A DNA stretch of 64,000 bases from Bradyrhizobium valentinum (GCF_001440405.1 NZ_LLXX01000119.1:233916-297915), one strand, 5' to 3'; positions 24,495 through 34,380 are shown, numbered from the stretch's first letter. Translations and numbers: made by a program. Notes: generated by a model not told the origin, from the letters alone.

Positions 24495-27400
24495 ACATTT
24501 CTGCACCGTTCATTCAGCGGCCGATCGCGACCGCGCTTCTGATGGTTGGCCTTTTGGTCGGCGGCCTGATCGCCTACCCGCTGCTGCCGGTCGCGTCATT
24601 GCCAAACGTCAACTATCCGACGCTTCAGGTCACGGCACAGTTGCCGGGCGCCGATCCGCAGACCATGGCGGCGTCGGTGGCGACGCCGCTCGAACTCCAG
24701 TTCGGCCAGATTCCGGGCCTCACCCAGATGACATCGGCGAGCGCACTCGGCTTCACCCAGATCACGCTGCAGTTCGATCTGAACCGCCAGATCGACGGAA
24801 CGGTCAGCGACACGCTGTCGGCGATCAACGCCGCGAGCCCGTTCTTGCCGCCCGGCATTCCCTATCCGCCGACGATCCGCAAGGTCAATCCGGCCGATAC
24901 GCCGATCCTTGTGCTCGGCCTGACCTCGGACAGCCTGCCGCTGACCACGGTGGACGCCTATGCGGAAAACATCCTGCTGCAGAAGATATCGCAGATACCA
25001 GGCGTCGGCCTCGTCGGCATCGGCGGCCAGCAAAAACCTGCCGTGCGCGTGCAGCTCGATCCGCAGGCGCTCGCCGCGCGCGGCATCAATCTCGAGGACG
25101 TCCGCACCGCGCTCGGCCAGGCCAATGTCGATCTGCCGAAAGGCACGCTCAATAGCCCACGCCAGACCTTCACCCTGAACACCAACGACCAGCTCTTGAA
25201 GGCGGAGGACTACGCCAATCTCGTGATCGCCTATCGAAACGGCGCGCCGGTCCGCATCCGCGACGTCGGCCGCGCCGTCAGCGCGCCGGAAAACGACCTG
25301 ATCGCCGGCTGGTACAACAATCAGCGCGCGGTCATCCTGGCGATCCAGCGCCAGCCCGGCGCCAACGTCGTCGACACCGTGGAGCGGATCAAGGCGACGA
25401 TGCCGGTGCTGCAGGCCTCGATTCCGCCTGCCATCAAGGTCAATGTCATCTCCGACCGCACCGACACGGTCCGCGCCTCCATCCACGACGTTCAGTTCAC
25501 CTTGATGCTGACGGTCGCGCTGGTGGTGATGGTGATCTTCATCTTCCTGAGAAACTTCTGGGCGACGCTCATTCCGGCGGTCACTGTGCCGTTGTCGCTG
25601 ATCGGCACCTTCGCTGTCCTTTACGAGCTCGGCTACAGCCTCGACAACCTCTCGCTGATGGCGCTGTCGATCGCGGTGGGCTTCGTGGTCGACGACGCCA
25701 TCGTCGTGATCGAGAACATTGTGCGCCACATGGAGGGAGGCGCCACGCCATTCGAGGCGGCGCTGAAGGGCGCCGGCGAAATCGGCTTCACCATCATGTC
25801 GATCACGCTGTCGCTGATCGCGGTGTTCATTCCGCTGTTCCTGATGGGCGGATATGTCGGGCTGCTGTTTCGCGAATTTGCCGTCACCGTCAGCGTAGCG
25901 CTGGTGCTGTCGCTCTTGATCTCGCTGACCCTGACGCCCATGATGTGCGCGCGGCTGCTCAAGCCGGAAAGCAGGACACACGGGCGGCTGTTCCACGTCC
26001 TCGAAAGCGGGTTCAATGCCTTGCTCGGAACCTACGAGGCGGGGCTCAGAATCGTGCTTCGTCACCGCTTCATCACCCTGCTGACGATGTTTGCGACCAT
26101 CGGACTGACCGGCTATCTCTACGTCGTCATTCCCAAAGGCTTCTTTCCGCAACAGGACACCGGACTGATCATCGGCCTGTCCGAGGCCGCGCAGGATATT
26201 TCCTATTCTGCGATGGCCGAGCGTCAGCAGGCTCTGCTCAATGCCATCATGAAGGATTCGGCCGTCGCATCCATCGGCTCGGCGATCGGCGCCGGCGGCG
26301 GCAACACCACGGTTAACAACGGCCGCATCTACATTGCGCTCAAGCCCTACAAGCAACGTGACAGCATGGAAACGGTGCTTGCGCGCTTGCGGACCAACTT
26401 GGCCAAGATCCAGGGCATTACTCTCTATATGCAGGCCGCGCAGGATATCACCATCGGCGGCCGGGTTTCGAAAACCCAGTATCAGTACACACTTGGCGAC
26501 GCCGACCCCGGCGAGCTCAATCATTGGGCGGCGCTGTTCCTCGACGGGATCAAGAAGGTCCCCGGCATCACCGACGTCGCGACCGACCAGCTCAATTCCG
26601 GCCCCCTGCTCGACATCGCCATCAAGCGCGAGGTGGCTTCGAGCTACGGCATCCTGCCCTTCACCATCGACAACACGCTCGATGACGCCTTTGGCCAGCG
26701 CATCGTCTCGACCATGTATACGGCGCTGAACCAGTACCACGTGATCATGGAGGTCAATCCGAAGTTCCAGTATTCGCCCGAGGCGTTGAGCGGGATCTAT
26801 GTCAAATCCTCAACCGGCCAGGAAGTGCCGCTTTCGACGCTGGTCGACAGCGTGGTCAAGGTCGCTCCGCTCGTGGTCAATCATCAGGGCCAATTCCCGT
26901 CGGTGACGATCTCCTTCAACCTCTTGCCCGGCACGGCGATCGGCCAGGCGACCAGCGCGATCCAACATATCGAGGAGCAACTCGGCAAGCCGCTCTCACT
27001 GCAGACGAGCTTCCAGGGCAATGCCCAGGCGTTCGGGGATTCACTATCGACGACGCCGATCCTGATCGCTGCCGCACTGTTCGTGATCTACCTCATCCTC
27101 GGCATATTGTATGAGAGCCTGATCCACCCCATCACCATCATCTCGACGCTGCCGTCGGCGGGGCTCGGAGCGCTGTTGCTGCTGATGGCGGTTCACCTCG
27201 ATCTCAGCGTGATCGCGATCGTCGGCATCATCCTCCTGATCGGCATCGTCAAGAAGAACGGCATCATGCTGGTCGATTTCGCCCTGCATGTGGGCCAGCA
27301 GGAGGGATTGTCGGCGGAAGACGCCATCTATCGCGCCTGCGTCATGCGTTTCCGGCCGATCCTGATGACCACGATGGCGGCCATGCTCGCCGGCGTTCCG

Positions 27401-27601
27401 ATGATGCTCGGCACCGGTGCGGGCTCCGAGATACGCCAGCCGCTGGGCTACGCCATCGTCGGGGGCGTAGCCGTGTCGCAGCTTCTCACGCTGTATACGA
27501 CGCCGGTGGTCTACATCTACCTCGACAGGCTGCAGAGCTGGCTGTTCGGCAGCAACAAGCCGGCGATTGGCGATAGCGCCAAGCCGTCACCGGCCGAATA
27601 A
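24491..27601 (+). CDS. RND family efflux transporter permease (MdtB/MdtC-like)
   Basis: A 1036-residue inner-membrane drug/proton antiporter of normal length with 12 membrane helices and two large periplasmic loops. GFVVDDAIVVIENI holds the paired aspartates of the proton relay in helix 4 and GIVKKNGIMLVDFAL the lysine in helix 10. The start MNISAPFIQRPIAT is typical. Resemblance is nearest, from memory, to MdtB/MdtC-type pumps, which export bile salts, novobiocin and similar amphiphiles. Only one RND subunit is encoded, so it may work as a homotrimer. The two-component system at 19-21 kb is a possible regulator. Confidence 0.95.
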   Translation: MNISAPFIQRPIATALLMVGLLVGGLIAYPLLPVASLPNVNYPTLQVTAQLPGADPQTMAASVATPLELQFGQIPGLTQMTSASALGFTQITLQFDLNRQIDGTVSDTLSAINAASPFLPPGIPYPPTIRKVNPADTPILVLGLTSDSLPLTTVDAYAENILLQKISQIPGVGLVGIGGQQKPAVRVQLDPQALAARGINLEDVRTALGQANVDLPKGTLNSPRQTFTLNTNDQLLKAEDYANLVIAYRNGAPVRIRDVGRAVSAPENDLIAGWYNNQRAVILAIQRQPGANVVDTVERIKATMPVLQASIPPAIKVNVISDRTDTVRASIHDVQFTLMLTVALVVMVIFIFLRNFWATLIPAVTVPLSLIGTFAVLYELGYSLDNLSLMALSIAVGFVVDDAIVVIENIVRHMEGGATPFEAALKGAGEIGFTIMSITLSLIAVFIPLFLMGGYVGLLFREFAVTVSVALVLSLLISLTLTPMMCARLLKPESRTHGRLFHVLESGFNALLGTYEAGLRIVLRHRFITLLTMFATIGLTGYLYVVIPKGFFPQQDTGLIIGLSEAAQDISYSAMAERQQALLNAIMKDSAVASIGSAIGAGGGNTTVNNGRIYIALKPYKQRDSMETVLARLRTNLAKIQGITLYMQAAQDITIGGRVSKTQYQYTLGDADPGELNHWAALFLDGIKKVPGITDVATDQLNSGPLLDIAIKREVASSYGILPFTIDNTLDDAFGQRIVSTMYTALNQYHVIMEVNPKFQYSPEALSGIYVKSSTGQEVPLSTLVDSVVKVAPLVVNHQGQFPSVTISFNLLPGTAIGQATSAIQHIEEQLGKPLSLQTSFQGNAQAFGDSLSTTPILIAAALFVIYLILGILYESLIHPITIISTLPSAGLGALLLLMAVHLDLSVIAIVGIILLIGIVKKNGIMLVDFALHVGQQEGLSAEDAIYRACVMRFRPILMTTMAAMLAGVPMMLGTGAGSEIRQPLGYAIVGGVAVSQLLTLYTTPVVYIYLDRLQSWLFGSNKPAIGDSAKPSPAE

Positions 27602-27752
27602 CGGAAAATTTTGGCGGGCTGCGGCCGGCATCCATCCGGGCTGATGGCGTTCGACCAGCCGTGGAGAACGCGGAGAGGCCGGCCATGGGCGCTCGACGGG
27701 CCGCGATCAGGTTGTTAAAGCCCGCCTCCGCAGGGAGACTTTGAGTCGAGAC

Positions 27753-29261
27753 ATGACCGTGGCGATCGAGATGGGACACACGACGGCAGGTGCCCCGGCG
27801 ACTCTGGACCTTGAGGAACTGCTTGCAACTCGCTTGCTGGTGCAGGGCAATTCGGGCTCCGGCAAATCCCATCTGCTGCGCCGGCTGCTGGAACAGAGTG
27901 CCCCCTGGGTGCAGCAGACCATCATCGACCCCGAAGGCGACTTCGTGACGCTTGCCGACCGTTTCGGCCACCTCCTGATCGATGCCGAGGACCATACCGA
28001 GCGGGGCCTGCAGGTCGCCGGCGAGCGAGCGCGCATCCATCGCGTCTCCACGGTGCTCAATCTCGAGGGGCTCGACGCCGAGAACCAGATGCGGCGCGCC
28101 GCCGCCTTCCTCGGCGGGCTTTTCGACGTCGCCCGCGACCACTGGTACCCGATGCTGGTGGTGGTTGATGAGGCGCAGCTCTTCGCGCCGGCCGTCGCCG
28201 GCGAGGTTTCGGACGAGGCGCGCAAACTCTCGCTCGGCGCCATGACGAACCTGATGTGCCGTGGCCGCAAACGCGGGCTTGCGGGGGTCATCGCCACCCA
28301 GCGGCTGGCGAAGCTCGCCAAGAACGTGGCGGCCGAGGCGTCCAATTTCCTCATGGGCCGAACCTTTCTGGATATCGACATGGCGCGCGCCGCCGACCTT
28401 CTGGGCATGGAACGGCGACAGGCAGAGGCCTTTCGGGATCTGGAGCGCGGGCAATTCATGGCGCTGGGACCGGCCCTCTCCCGCCGTCCGCTGGGGCTGC
28501 GCATTGGTCCAACGGATACCACGCCGCACAATGCGACCCCGCGCTTGCTGCCTCTGCCGGAAGCGACACCGGACGCACGCGCCATCATTCTGGCAGCGCC
28601 GCCGCCTGAGAATAATCGGCCCCAGCGCCGGTCGCCGCCAGACCTCCTCGGGCAGCTCATGGCGGCGAAGTCAGCGGCGCTGGAGCTCCGTCCCGAAGCG
28701 GTGGAGCAGCCACTCAGCGCTGAGGAGCTGGCGGAGCGGCGTGAGCGAGTGGACCGTATTTTGCGCGCCGTCATGGCGGAACCCGACGCGGGATTCCGCG
28801 CCATCGGCGTCCTCTATCAGGAGTTCGTGGTCCGCTGCCGAATAGAGGGCCTCGGTTCGACCGTGCCGGACCTCGGTGACTTCCGTCGCATGCTGACGCG
28901 CGCCCGCGCCGGGCTCGGCTCCGATATGGCGGAGGATGACGGGTGGCAGGATGTCTCGGTCCGCGCCTCACTTCTGCCGGAGGATATGCAGGGCGTCTTC
29001 ATGATGATCGCCCGCGCCGCGAAGGAAGGTTGGCCCTGCCCGGGCGATGCAGCGATTGCCCGCGCCTACGGCTCACATTCGTTGCGCCGTGCACGGCGTC
29101 TGCTGACCTACATCGAGGAGCAGGGCCTCATCGTTTGCCAGCTTGACGGTGCCGGTCGGCGGATCGTGACGCTCGTCGAACTGGCCTGGGCGACGGCACC
29201 GGGCGACCCCAATGCCGAGGAACTGCCGGCGGAGCAAGGCTGCAGCAGTTCCGCTCCCTGA
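27753..29261 (+). CDS. HerA/DUF87-type P-loop ATPase
   Basis: About 502 residues. The P-loop is GNSGSGKSHL near the N-terminus and the Walker B is MLVVVDEAQLF; CRGRKRGLAGVIATQRLAKL supplies the sensor region. This arrangement is that of HerA-like ATPases, hexameric motors that translocate DNA or act in defence and repair. The C-terminal ~200 residues (after RAIILAAPPPENN) are not recognised and contain an SAEELAERRERVDRIL helix. TTG at 27741 is an alternative start since GGGAG lies just before it. No nurA nuclease, Sir2 or other HerA partner is adjacent, so its role is unclear. Confidence 0.8.
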   Translation: MTVAIEMGHTTAGAPATLDLEELLATRLLVQGNSGSGKSHLLRRLLEQSAPWVQQTIIDPEGDFVTLADRFGHLLIDAEDHTERGLQVAGERARIHRVSTVLNLEGLDAENQMRRAAAFLGGLFDVARDHWYPMLVVVDEAQLFAPAVAGEVSDEARKLSLGAMTNLMCRGRKRGLAGVIATQRLAKLAKNVAAEASNFLMGRTFLDIDMARAADLLGMERRQAEAFRDLERGQFMALGPALSRRPLGLRIGPTDTTPHNATPRLLPLPEATPDARAIILAAPPPENNRPQRRSPPDLLGQLMAAKSAALELRPEAVEQPLSAEELAERRERVDRILRAVMAEPDAGFRAIGVLYQEFVVRCRIEGLGSTVPDLGDFRRMLTRARAGLGSDMAEDDGWQDVSVRASLLPEDMQGVFMMIARAAKEGWPCPGDAAIARAYGSHSLRRARRLLTYIEEQGLIVCQLDGAGRRIVTLVELAWATAPGDPNAEELPAEQGCSSSAP

Positions 29262-29405
29262 TACTTGATAATGGCGCCCGTCGCGCTCCGCGGTATATGA
29301 TTCGCAAAAGCCGTTGAGCGTGGCGCTACGGTTCCTTTGACGGGTCCGCGCTCTTGTCGCCGACCGCTTTTTTTTTGCATATCTTGCTTAAAAGGAGTTC
29401 TGAGC

Positions 29406-29888
29406 TTGAGCGTTGCCTTCACCAAGGAAGACAGTGCCGAAACGGCGTCGGAGACCTTGCTCCCCGACCGTCCGATTTCACCTCATCCGAATCTTGTTAC
29501 GGAAGCGGGATTGAAGGCTCTTGAATTTCAGCTCGACCAGGCTCGCGAGGCATACGAGACCGCGCAGAAGATCGAAGACGTGAACGAACGACGGCGGCAG
29601 GCCGCAGCCCCATTGCGTGATGTGCGCTACTTTGCGGCGAGAGTTCGGACAGCCCAGGTCATCCCCAATCCAACGTCGACTGACACTGTCGCCTTTGGGA
29701 GCACCGTGACCTTCAGGCGAGACGATGGGCGCGTACAGAAATATCGTATCGTGGGAGAGGACGAAGCGGACCCGAAGGCCGGTTCCATTTCCTTCGTGTC
29801 CCCGGTGGCAAGGTCGCTGATGGGCAAATCTGTTGGGGATGTCGTCGGTACATCCGGTCAAGAGCTAGAGATCATTGCGATCTCGTAG
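29406..29888 (+). CDS. GreA/GreB-family transcription elongation factor
   Basis: About 160 residues, the length of GreA. The N-terminal half is a helical hairpin (LVTEAGLKALEFQLDQAREA) whose tip reads EDVNER; its Asp58 and Glu61 match the DLSE pair of GreA that stimulates RNA cleavage in stalled RNA polymerase. The C-terminal domain has FGSTVTF, YRIVGEDEADPKAGSISFVS and SLMGKSVGDVV. The TTG at 29406 is taken as start because AAGGAG lies nine bases before it. Long Ser/Thr-rich leader and altered hairpin sequence suggest a paralogue rather than the housekeeping greA. Confidence 0.85.
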   Translation: MSVAFTKEDSAETASETLLPDRPISPHPNLVTEAGLKALEFQLDQAREAYETAQKIEDVNERRRQAAAPLRDVRYFAARVRTAQVIPNPTSTDTVAFGSTVTFRRDDGRVQKYRIVGEDEADPKAGSISFVSPVARSLMGKSVGDVVGTSGQELEIIAIS

Positions 29889-29991
29889 CACCCCGCACAG
29901 GACGCAGCCGACGTTTGGAATGTCCAGGAAGGACCGGCACTCTGGCGACCAGATCGATCGACATTGAGTGAACCCGGACACCAGTAAGGCC

Positions 29992-30438
29992 TCAGCCTTC
30001 TGCATCCATTTCGTGAAGCTTCTGGACGCGTCGCCGGAAGTCCTCCTCCGTCGAAAACTCGGCGGCAAGAAATGAGGAGATGAGATCGTTGGCGAGCCAC
30101 GGTCCGACGATCTGGGCGCCAATGCACATGACATTCACGTCATCATGCTCGACGCTCTGATGGGCCGAATGGACATCGTGACAGACCGCGGCGCGGATGC
30201 CCTTCATTTTGTTGGCCGCAATCGAGGCACCGACGCCGGTGCCGCACACCATGATGCCGCGAACGACCTCTCCGGAGATGATCTTCTGCGCCACCGCCCG
30301 TGCGATATCCGGAAAATCCACCGGATTTTCGTCGTAGGATCCGACGTCGACGACCTCGTGTCCGAGGCTGCGTACGTGATCGATGACAGCCTTCTTGAGT
30401 GACCAGCCGGCGTGGTCGGAACCTACGACGAGACGCAT
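29992..30438 (-). CDS. RpiB/LacA/LacB family sugar-phosphate isomerase
   Basis: A 148-residue isomerase of the ribose-5-phosphate isomerase B type, which interconverts aldose and ketose phosphates. VVGSDHAGWSLK at the N-terminus and MVCGTGVGASIAANK with the catalytic Cys are family signatures. ATG at 30438 follows AAGGAAAA. It ends the minus-strand operon that starts with the FadR-type regulator, 58 bp after the binding-protein gene. Members also act on tetrose phosphates (erythrulose type). Pairing with a beta-hydroxyacid dehydrogenase suggests breakdown of a sugar or sugar-acid, not the housekeeping pentose pathway. Confidence 0.85.
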   Translation of the reverse strand: MRLVVGSDHAGWSLKKAVIDHVRSLGHEVVDVGSYDENPVDFPDIARAVAQKIISGEVVRGIMVCGTGVGASIAANKMKGIRAAVCHDVHSAHQSVEHDDVNVMCIGAQIVGPWLANDLISSFLAAEFSTEEDFRRRVQKLHEMDAEG

Positions 30439-30496
30439 ATAATTTTCCTTTTGTTGATTTGCGGCGGCCGTGGCGGCCGCCACGGATTTATGGGTT

Positions 30497-31294
30497 TCAG
30501 CCGCGCATGTCGGGTGGCAGTTCGACACCATGGAATTTCTTGTAGATGGCGTTGAGCTTGCCGTTCTTCACGTTTTCGGTGATCCATGCGTTGAGTTTGT
30601 CCAGGAGGCGCGGCTCGCCCTTTTTCAGGCCGATGGCGAGATCGAAGCTGGCGAGTGGGATCTTGGACTCGAAGATTCGAGCCGGATTCTTGACGCCGAT
30701 CTGGTTGATGATCGTGGCCGACGTGCCGACGCAATCGACCTGGCCAGAGACGGCCGCCGTCACTTCGGTGGCATCGTCGTCGTAGCGCGCGATCTTCAGT
30801 TCCTTGTCCTTCATATTCGACAGCATCGTATCCTGCGTGGTGCCGCGCGAGACGCCCACGGTCTTGTCCTTCAGGTCCGGCCAGTCCTTCACGTTCAGTG
30901 ACTTCAGGCAGCCGATGTCCGATTGCAGCGTCGCGTAGCGCTTGGAGAAATCGATTACCTTGGCCCGCTCGGGCGTGACCGACAGGGTCGAAATGATGAT
31001 ATCCGCCTTGCCGGTCTGCACATTGGGGATCCGCGTCGCACCGGTCGTCTGGATGAATTCCAGCTCGAGTCCCCAGTCCTTGGCCAGCAACTGGGCGACC
31101 TCGACATCGGAGCCGGTCGGCTTCATGCTGCTGTCCATCATGCCGGACGGAGGAATGGCAAGGTCCGTCGAGATACGGATCTTTTTGGCCTGCGTGATGG
31201 CATCGAGCAGGTCGGCTTGCGCCGGCCGGGCCGCCAGCAAGACAAGGCAGCATGCAGCGAGGGCGCTGCTCAGAATCTTCCGGTTTCCGATCAT
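30497..31294 (-). CDS. ABC transporter substrate-binding protein, polar amino acid type
   Basis: A 265-residue periplasmic protein of SBP family 3 with a signal peptide (LSSALAACCLVLLAARPAQA). KKIRISTDLAIPP, QLLAKDWGLELEFI, TGKADIIISTLSVTPERAKV and WPDLKDKTVGVSRGTTQD are the family blocks, including the Arg in TPER that grips the ligand carboxylate. It delivers an amino acid or related acid to the two permeases encoded upstream. The 17-bp gap to the ATPase gene indicates one transcript. The ligand is not certain; opines and small amino acids are possible. Confidence 0.92.
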   Translation of the reverse strand: MIGNRKILSSALAACCLVLLAARPAQADLLDAITQAKKIRISTDLAIPPSGMMDSSMKPTGSDVEVAQLLAKDWGLELEFIQTTGATRIPNVQTGKADIIISTLSVTPERAKVIDFSKRYATLQSDIGCLKSLNVKDWPDLKDKTVGVSRGTTQDTMLSNMKDKELKIARYDDDATEVTAAVSGQVDCVGTSATIINQIGVKNPARIFESKIPLASFDLAIGLKKGEPRLLDKLNAWITENVKNGKLNAIYKKFHGVELPPDMRG

Positions 31295-31311
31295 TGGGTT
31301 TTCCTCTCCTG

Positions 31312-32067
31312 TTATGATTTTAGATTGCCCGTCCCCACGAACTGGACGAGTTCCGGCGTCGTCGGCGCCGTCAGGATCGAGGCAGGCCCGGTTTCGTGAA
31401 CCTTGCCGCGATGCATGAAGACGATCCGATCGGCGATGCTCCTTGCAAATCCCATTTCATGCGTGACCATCACCATGGTCATGCCATCGGCTGCGAGCTG
31501 TTCGATCACCTTCAGCACTTCGCCTGTCAGTTCGGGATCGAGCGCCGAAGTTACCTCGTCGAACAGCATGACCTTGGGCTGCATGGCGAGCGAACGCGCG
31601 ATGGCGGCGCGTTGCTGCTGACCACCGGATAGCTGCTCAGGATAGGCGTGAACCTTCTCCTCGAGACCGACCTGCGCCAGCACCTTGCGCGCCAGCGCTT
31701 TCGCCTCGGACAGGCCCATTCGCTTCACCGAGCATGGCGCCAGCGTGATGTTCTGCTCGATCGTGAGGTGGGGAAACAGGTTGTAACTTTGGAATACGAT
31801 GCCGACATCCTGTCGCAGAGCCCGCAGATCGATGTCTGGAAGATCAACCCTGCGTCCGCAGACGATGATCTCACCCCCGTCGACCTTCTCAAACCGGTCG
31901 ATGCAGCGTAACGCGGTGCTCTTGCCGGAACCCGACCTGCCAATAATGGCAAGGACCTCGCCGCGCTCGACGGCAAAGCTGACGCCATCAAGCACCTTCA
32001 GTGAACCAAAGCTCTTCTGCACGTCGCGGAGCGACACAATGGGAGTGGGGGATGCGGTTTGCTGCAT
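31312..32067 (-). CDS. ABC transporter ATP-binding protein, polar amino acid type
   Basis: A 251-residue ATPase of the GlnQ type. Walker A GRSGSGKST, Q-loop in GIVFQSYNLFPH, signature LSGGQQQRAAIARSL, Walker B VMLFDEVTSALDP and the H-loop in VMVTHEMGFA are all present. It is one base from the preceding permease gene. It powers import by the amino-acid-type transporter of this operon. Confidence 0.95.
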   Translation of the reverse strand: MQQTASPTPIVSLRDVQKSFGSLKVLDGVSFAVERGEVLAIIGRSGSGKSTALRCIDRFEKVDGGEIIVCGRRVDLPDIDLRALRQDVGIVFQSYNLFPHLTIEQNITLAPCSVKRMGLSEAKALARKVLAQVGLEEKVHAYPEQLSGGQQQRAAIARSLAMQPKVMLFDEVTSALDPELTGEVLKVIEQLAADGMTMVMVTHEMGFARSIADRIVFMHRGKVHETGPASILTAPTTPELVQFVGTGNLKS

Positions 32068-32068
32068 G

Positions 32069-32737
32069 TCAGGCCAGAGCGGGGTTGACGCTACCGCGTC
32101 CCATCCGCCGCTCCAGCTTCTGGCTGAACAGCGACAGGGGATAGCACATAGCGAAATAGACGGCGGCGATGATGGCGTAGACCACGAACGGCTCGAACAG
32201 CGAGTTGTTGACGATCTGTCCTGATCGCATCAACTCGACGAAACCGACGACCGAAGCGAGTGAGGTGTTCTTGATGATCTGCACCATGAAGCCGACGGTG
32301 GGCGGCGTCGCGATGCGGACCGCCTGCGGCAGGATCACCTTCATCATGCGCTGGGTCCGGCTCAGCGCCAGGCCTTCCGCCGCTTCCCATTGCGGCTTTG
32401 GCACGGACTGGATCGAGCCACGCCAGATCTCGCCGAGATAGGCCGCGACGTAAATGGTCAGCGAGGCGCCGGCGGCGACAAGGGGAGAGGTCTGCAATCC
32501 GATCGCCGCCAGCCCGAAATAGCCGAGGAACAGGATGACGAGCAAAGGCGTCCCCTGGACAATCTGGACATAGGCGGCACTGAGAAGGCGCACGGACTTG
32601 AGGGGAGATATCCGCGCCAGCGCGATCACGAAGCCGACGGCAGCGCCACCCACCAGTGCGATCAGGGAGAGTCCAATCGTCCATAGCGCGCCATGGCCGA
32701 GAAAGAGGAGGTGGTTGATGTTCAGATGTCCGCCCAT
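32069..32737 (-). CDS. ABC transporter permease, polar amino acid type
   Basis: A 222-residue inner-membrane protein of the HisM/GlnP family with five membrane helices. The EAA coupling loop reads EAAEGLALSRTQRMMKVILP (residues about 133-152), and YLGEIWRGSIQSVPKPQWEAAE leads into it. It likely pairs with the permease encoded just upstream to make a heterodimeric channel. The overlap and short gaps to neighbours show co-transcription. Confidence 0.93.
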   Translation of the reverse strand: MGGHLNINHLLFLGHGALWTIGLSLIALVGGAAVGFVIALARISPLKSVRLLSAAYVQIVQGTPLLVILFLGYFGLAAIGLQTSPLVAAGASLTIYVAAYLGEIWRGSIQSVPKPQWEAAEGLALSRTQRMMKVILPQAVRIATPPTVGFMVQIIKNTSLASVVGFVELMRSGQIVNNSLFEPFVVYAIIAAVYFAMCYPLSLFSQKLERRMGRGSVNPALA

Positions 32738-32745
32738 GCATCACC

Positions 32746-33429
32746 TCACAACGGCGTGCCAAGTTGGCGTCGGCGCGGAAACAGGACCAGGCCGAGCCCC
32801 CAGAATCCCGCGCGCATGACGAGCGACAGCAGAATGTAGAGCACGGCGACGATGATGTAGGTCTCGAACGCCCGATAGGTGTCCGACTGGATGTAGTTGG
32901 CCACGGCCGTCAATTCCTCGGCGGATATCTGCGAACAGACCGACGAGGCGAGCATCAGCAGGACGAACTGGCTGGTCAGCGCCGGATAGACCTTTTCGAC
33001 GGCGGGCAGCAGGATGATGTGCCAATAGATCTGGAAGCGCGTGAGCGCGAGCCCTTCGGCCGCCTCGATCTGTCCGCGCGGGATCGCTTCGAAGCCTGCA
33101 CGCATGATCTCGGCCGTGTAGGCTCCGACATTGATCGTCAGAGCAACCACCGCAACGGTGAAGGCTGACAGTTTCAATCCGATGCTGGCAAGTCCGAAAT
33201 AGACCAGGAATATCTGGACCAGCAGCGGCGTGTTGCGGATGGCTTCCACGTAGACTTTGCAGATACGAGCAATCAGCCGGCTATGAGTTCCGCGGCCCAC
33301 TGCCGCAAGTGTGCCGAGAAGCGCGCCGGAAACCGTTGCAAAGAATGCGAGTTCGAGCGTCAGAATGGCGCCTCCGACGAAGTTCGGCCACCGTTCCAGC
33401 ACCGCGGGAAAGTCGAGTTCGATACTCAT
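32746..33429 (-). CDS. ABC transporter permease, polar amino acid type
   Basis: A 227-residue HisM/GlnP-type permease with five membrane helices and the EAA loop EAAEGLALTRFQIYWHIILL. GGAILTLELAFFATVSGALLG is the typical first region, and AIRNTPLLVQIFLVYFGLAS the conserved stretch before helix 3. It is followed after 8 bp by the second permease and preceded after 10 bp by the dehydrogenase gene, so all are in one operon. Confidence 0.93.
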   Translation of the reverse strand: MSIELDFPAVLERWPNFVGGAILTLELAFFATVSGALLGTLAAVGRGTHSRLIARICKVYVEAIRNTPLLVQIFLVYFGLASIGLKLSAFTVAVVALTINVGAYTAEIMRAGFEAIPRGQIEAAEGLALTRFQIYWHIILLPAVEKVYPALTSQFVLLMLASSVCSQISAEELTAVANYIQSDTYRAFETYIIVAVLYILLSLVMRAGFWGLGLVLFPRRRQLGTPL

Positions 33430-33439
33430 CGCAACAAGA

Positions 33440-34342
33440 TCATCCAGTGCTGCTCTGATTGGTCATCCGGTCGTAGACACGGAACAGGGCCTGATTGCCG
33501 TTCGCGCCTTCGCCGTGCGCCCGCGCGTCGACATATTGGCTGGTGACGAGTGCGGTTCCTGGCAGTGGCACGTTCAGCGCCTGCGCATGCTCCTGCACCA
33601 GCCTGAGGTCCTTGAGCATCAAGTCGATACGAAAGCCGGCGCCGACGTCGCCTCCGATCATCGCCGGACCGAGCTTGTCCAGCATCCAGGATGAAGCCGA
33701 GCCGCCCAACAGGACGCGGCGTAGCAAGTCCAGGTCGACGCCGGAGGCGCGCCCCAAAGCCAGCGCTTCGCAAATCGCCTGGATGTTGATGCCGCAAATC
33801 AGTTGATTGCAGAGCTTGACCGTTTGTCCAGCGCCGGAAGCGCCGACATGGGTGATGGTGGTGCCCATGGCCCTGAAGAACGGTTCAGCCTTGCCGAAGG
33901 CTTCCGCTTCGCCGCCGGCCATGATCGACAGCGCGCCGTTCTTGGCGCCGAGCGGGCCGCCGGACACGGGAGCATCGATGAAGCTGACGCCCGCACGTTG
34001 CAGATCCGCATGGATGCGGCGGGCCGCGACCGGTGAGATCGTGCTCATGTCCACGATCAGCTTGCCCGCAGGCGGCGATTTCAGGAGGCCGTCCTCGCTG
34101 TAGACCACCGCTTCGACATACGGTGTGTCAGGCAGCATGGTGATCACGATGTCGCAGCCTCGCGCGGCGTCTGCAGGGTTCTTGGCGCCTACGGCTCCCT
34201 CCGACACCACGGCGGCAATTGCGGCCTCGACAACGTCAAAAGCCCTGACGCCATGCCCCGCCTTGAGCAGGTTGCGGACCATTTCCCGGCCCATCATGCC
34301 AATGCCGATAAAGCCGACGCTTCCCTTGCCGTCCCGTCCCAT
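33440..34342 (-). CDS. NAD(P)-dependent beta-hydroxyacid dehydrogenase (tartronate-semialdehyde reductase/3-hydroxyisobutyrate dehydrogenase family)
   Basis: A 300-residue oxidoreductase. VGFIGIGMMGREM is the Rossmann nucleotide site, DAPVSGGPLGAKNGALSIMAGG the substrate-binding block, and GAGQTVKLCNQL carries the catalytic Lys. The family oxidises or reduces beta-hydroxyacids such as glycerate, 3-hydroxyisobutyrate or threonate. Placed between a FadR-type regulator and an amino-acid-type importer, and with an RpiB-type isomerase at the end of the same operon, it probably acts on the imported compound or its product. Which hydroxyacid is unknown. Confidence 0.9.
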   Translation of the reverse strand: MGRDGKGSVGFIGIGMMGREMVRNLLKAGHGVRAFDVVEAAIAAVVSEGAVGAKNPADAARGCDIVITMLPDTPYVEAVVYSEDGLLKSPPAGKLIVDMSTISPVAARRIHADLQRAGVSFIDAPVSGGPLGAKNGALSIMAGGEAEAFGKAEPFFRAMGTTITHVGASGAGQTVKLCNQLICGINIQAICEALALGRASGVDLDLLRRVLLGGSASSWMLDKLGPAMIGGDVGAGFRIDLMLKDLRLVQEHAQALNVPLPGTALVTSQYVDARAHGEGANGNQALFRVYDRMTNQSSTG

Positions 34343-34380
34343 CGTTTCTCTCGTCGTGTCGTTGTTCTCGTCGATAGCAA

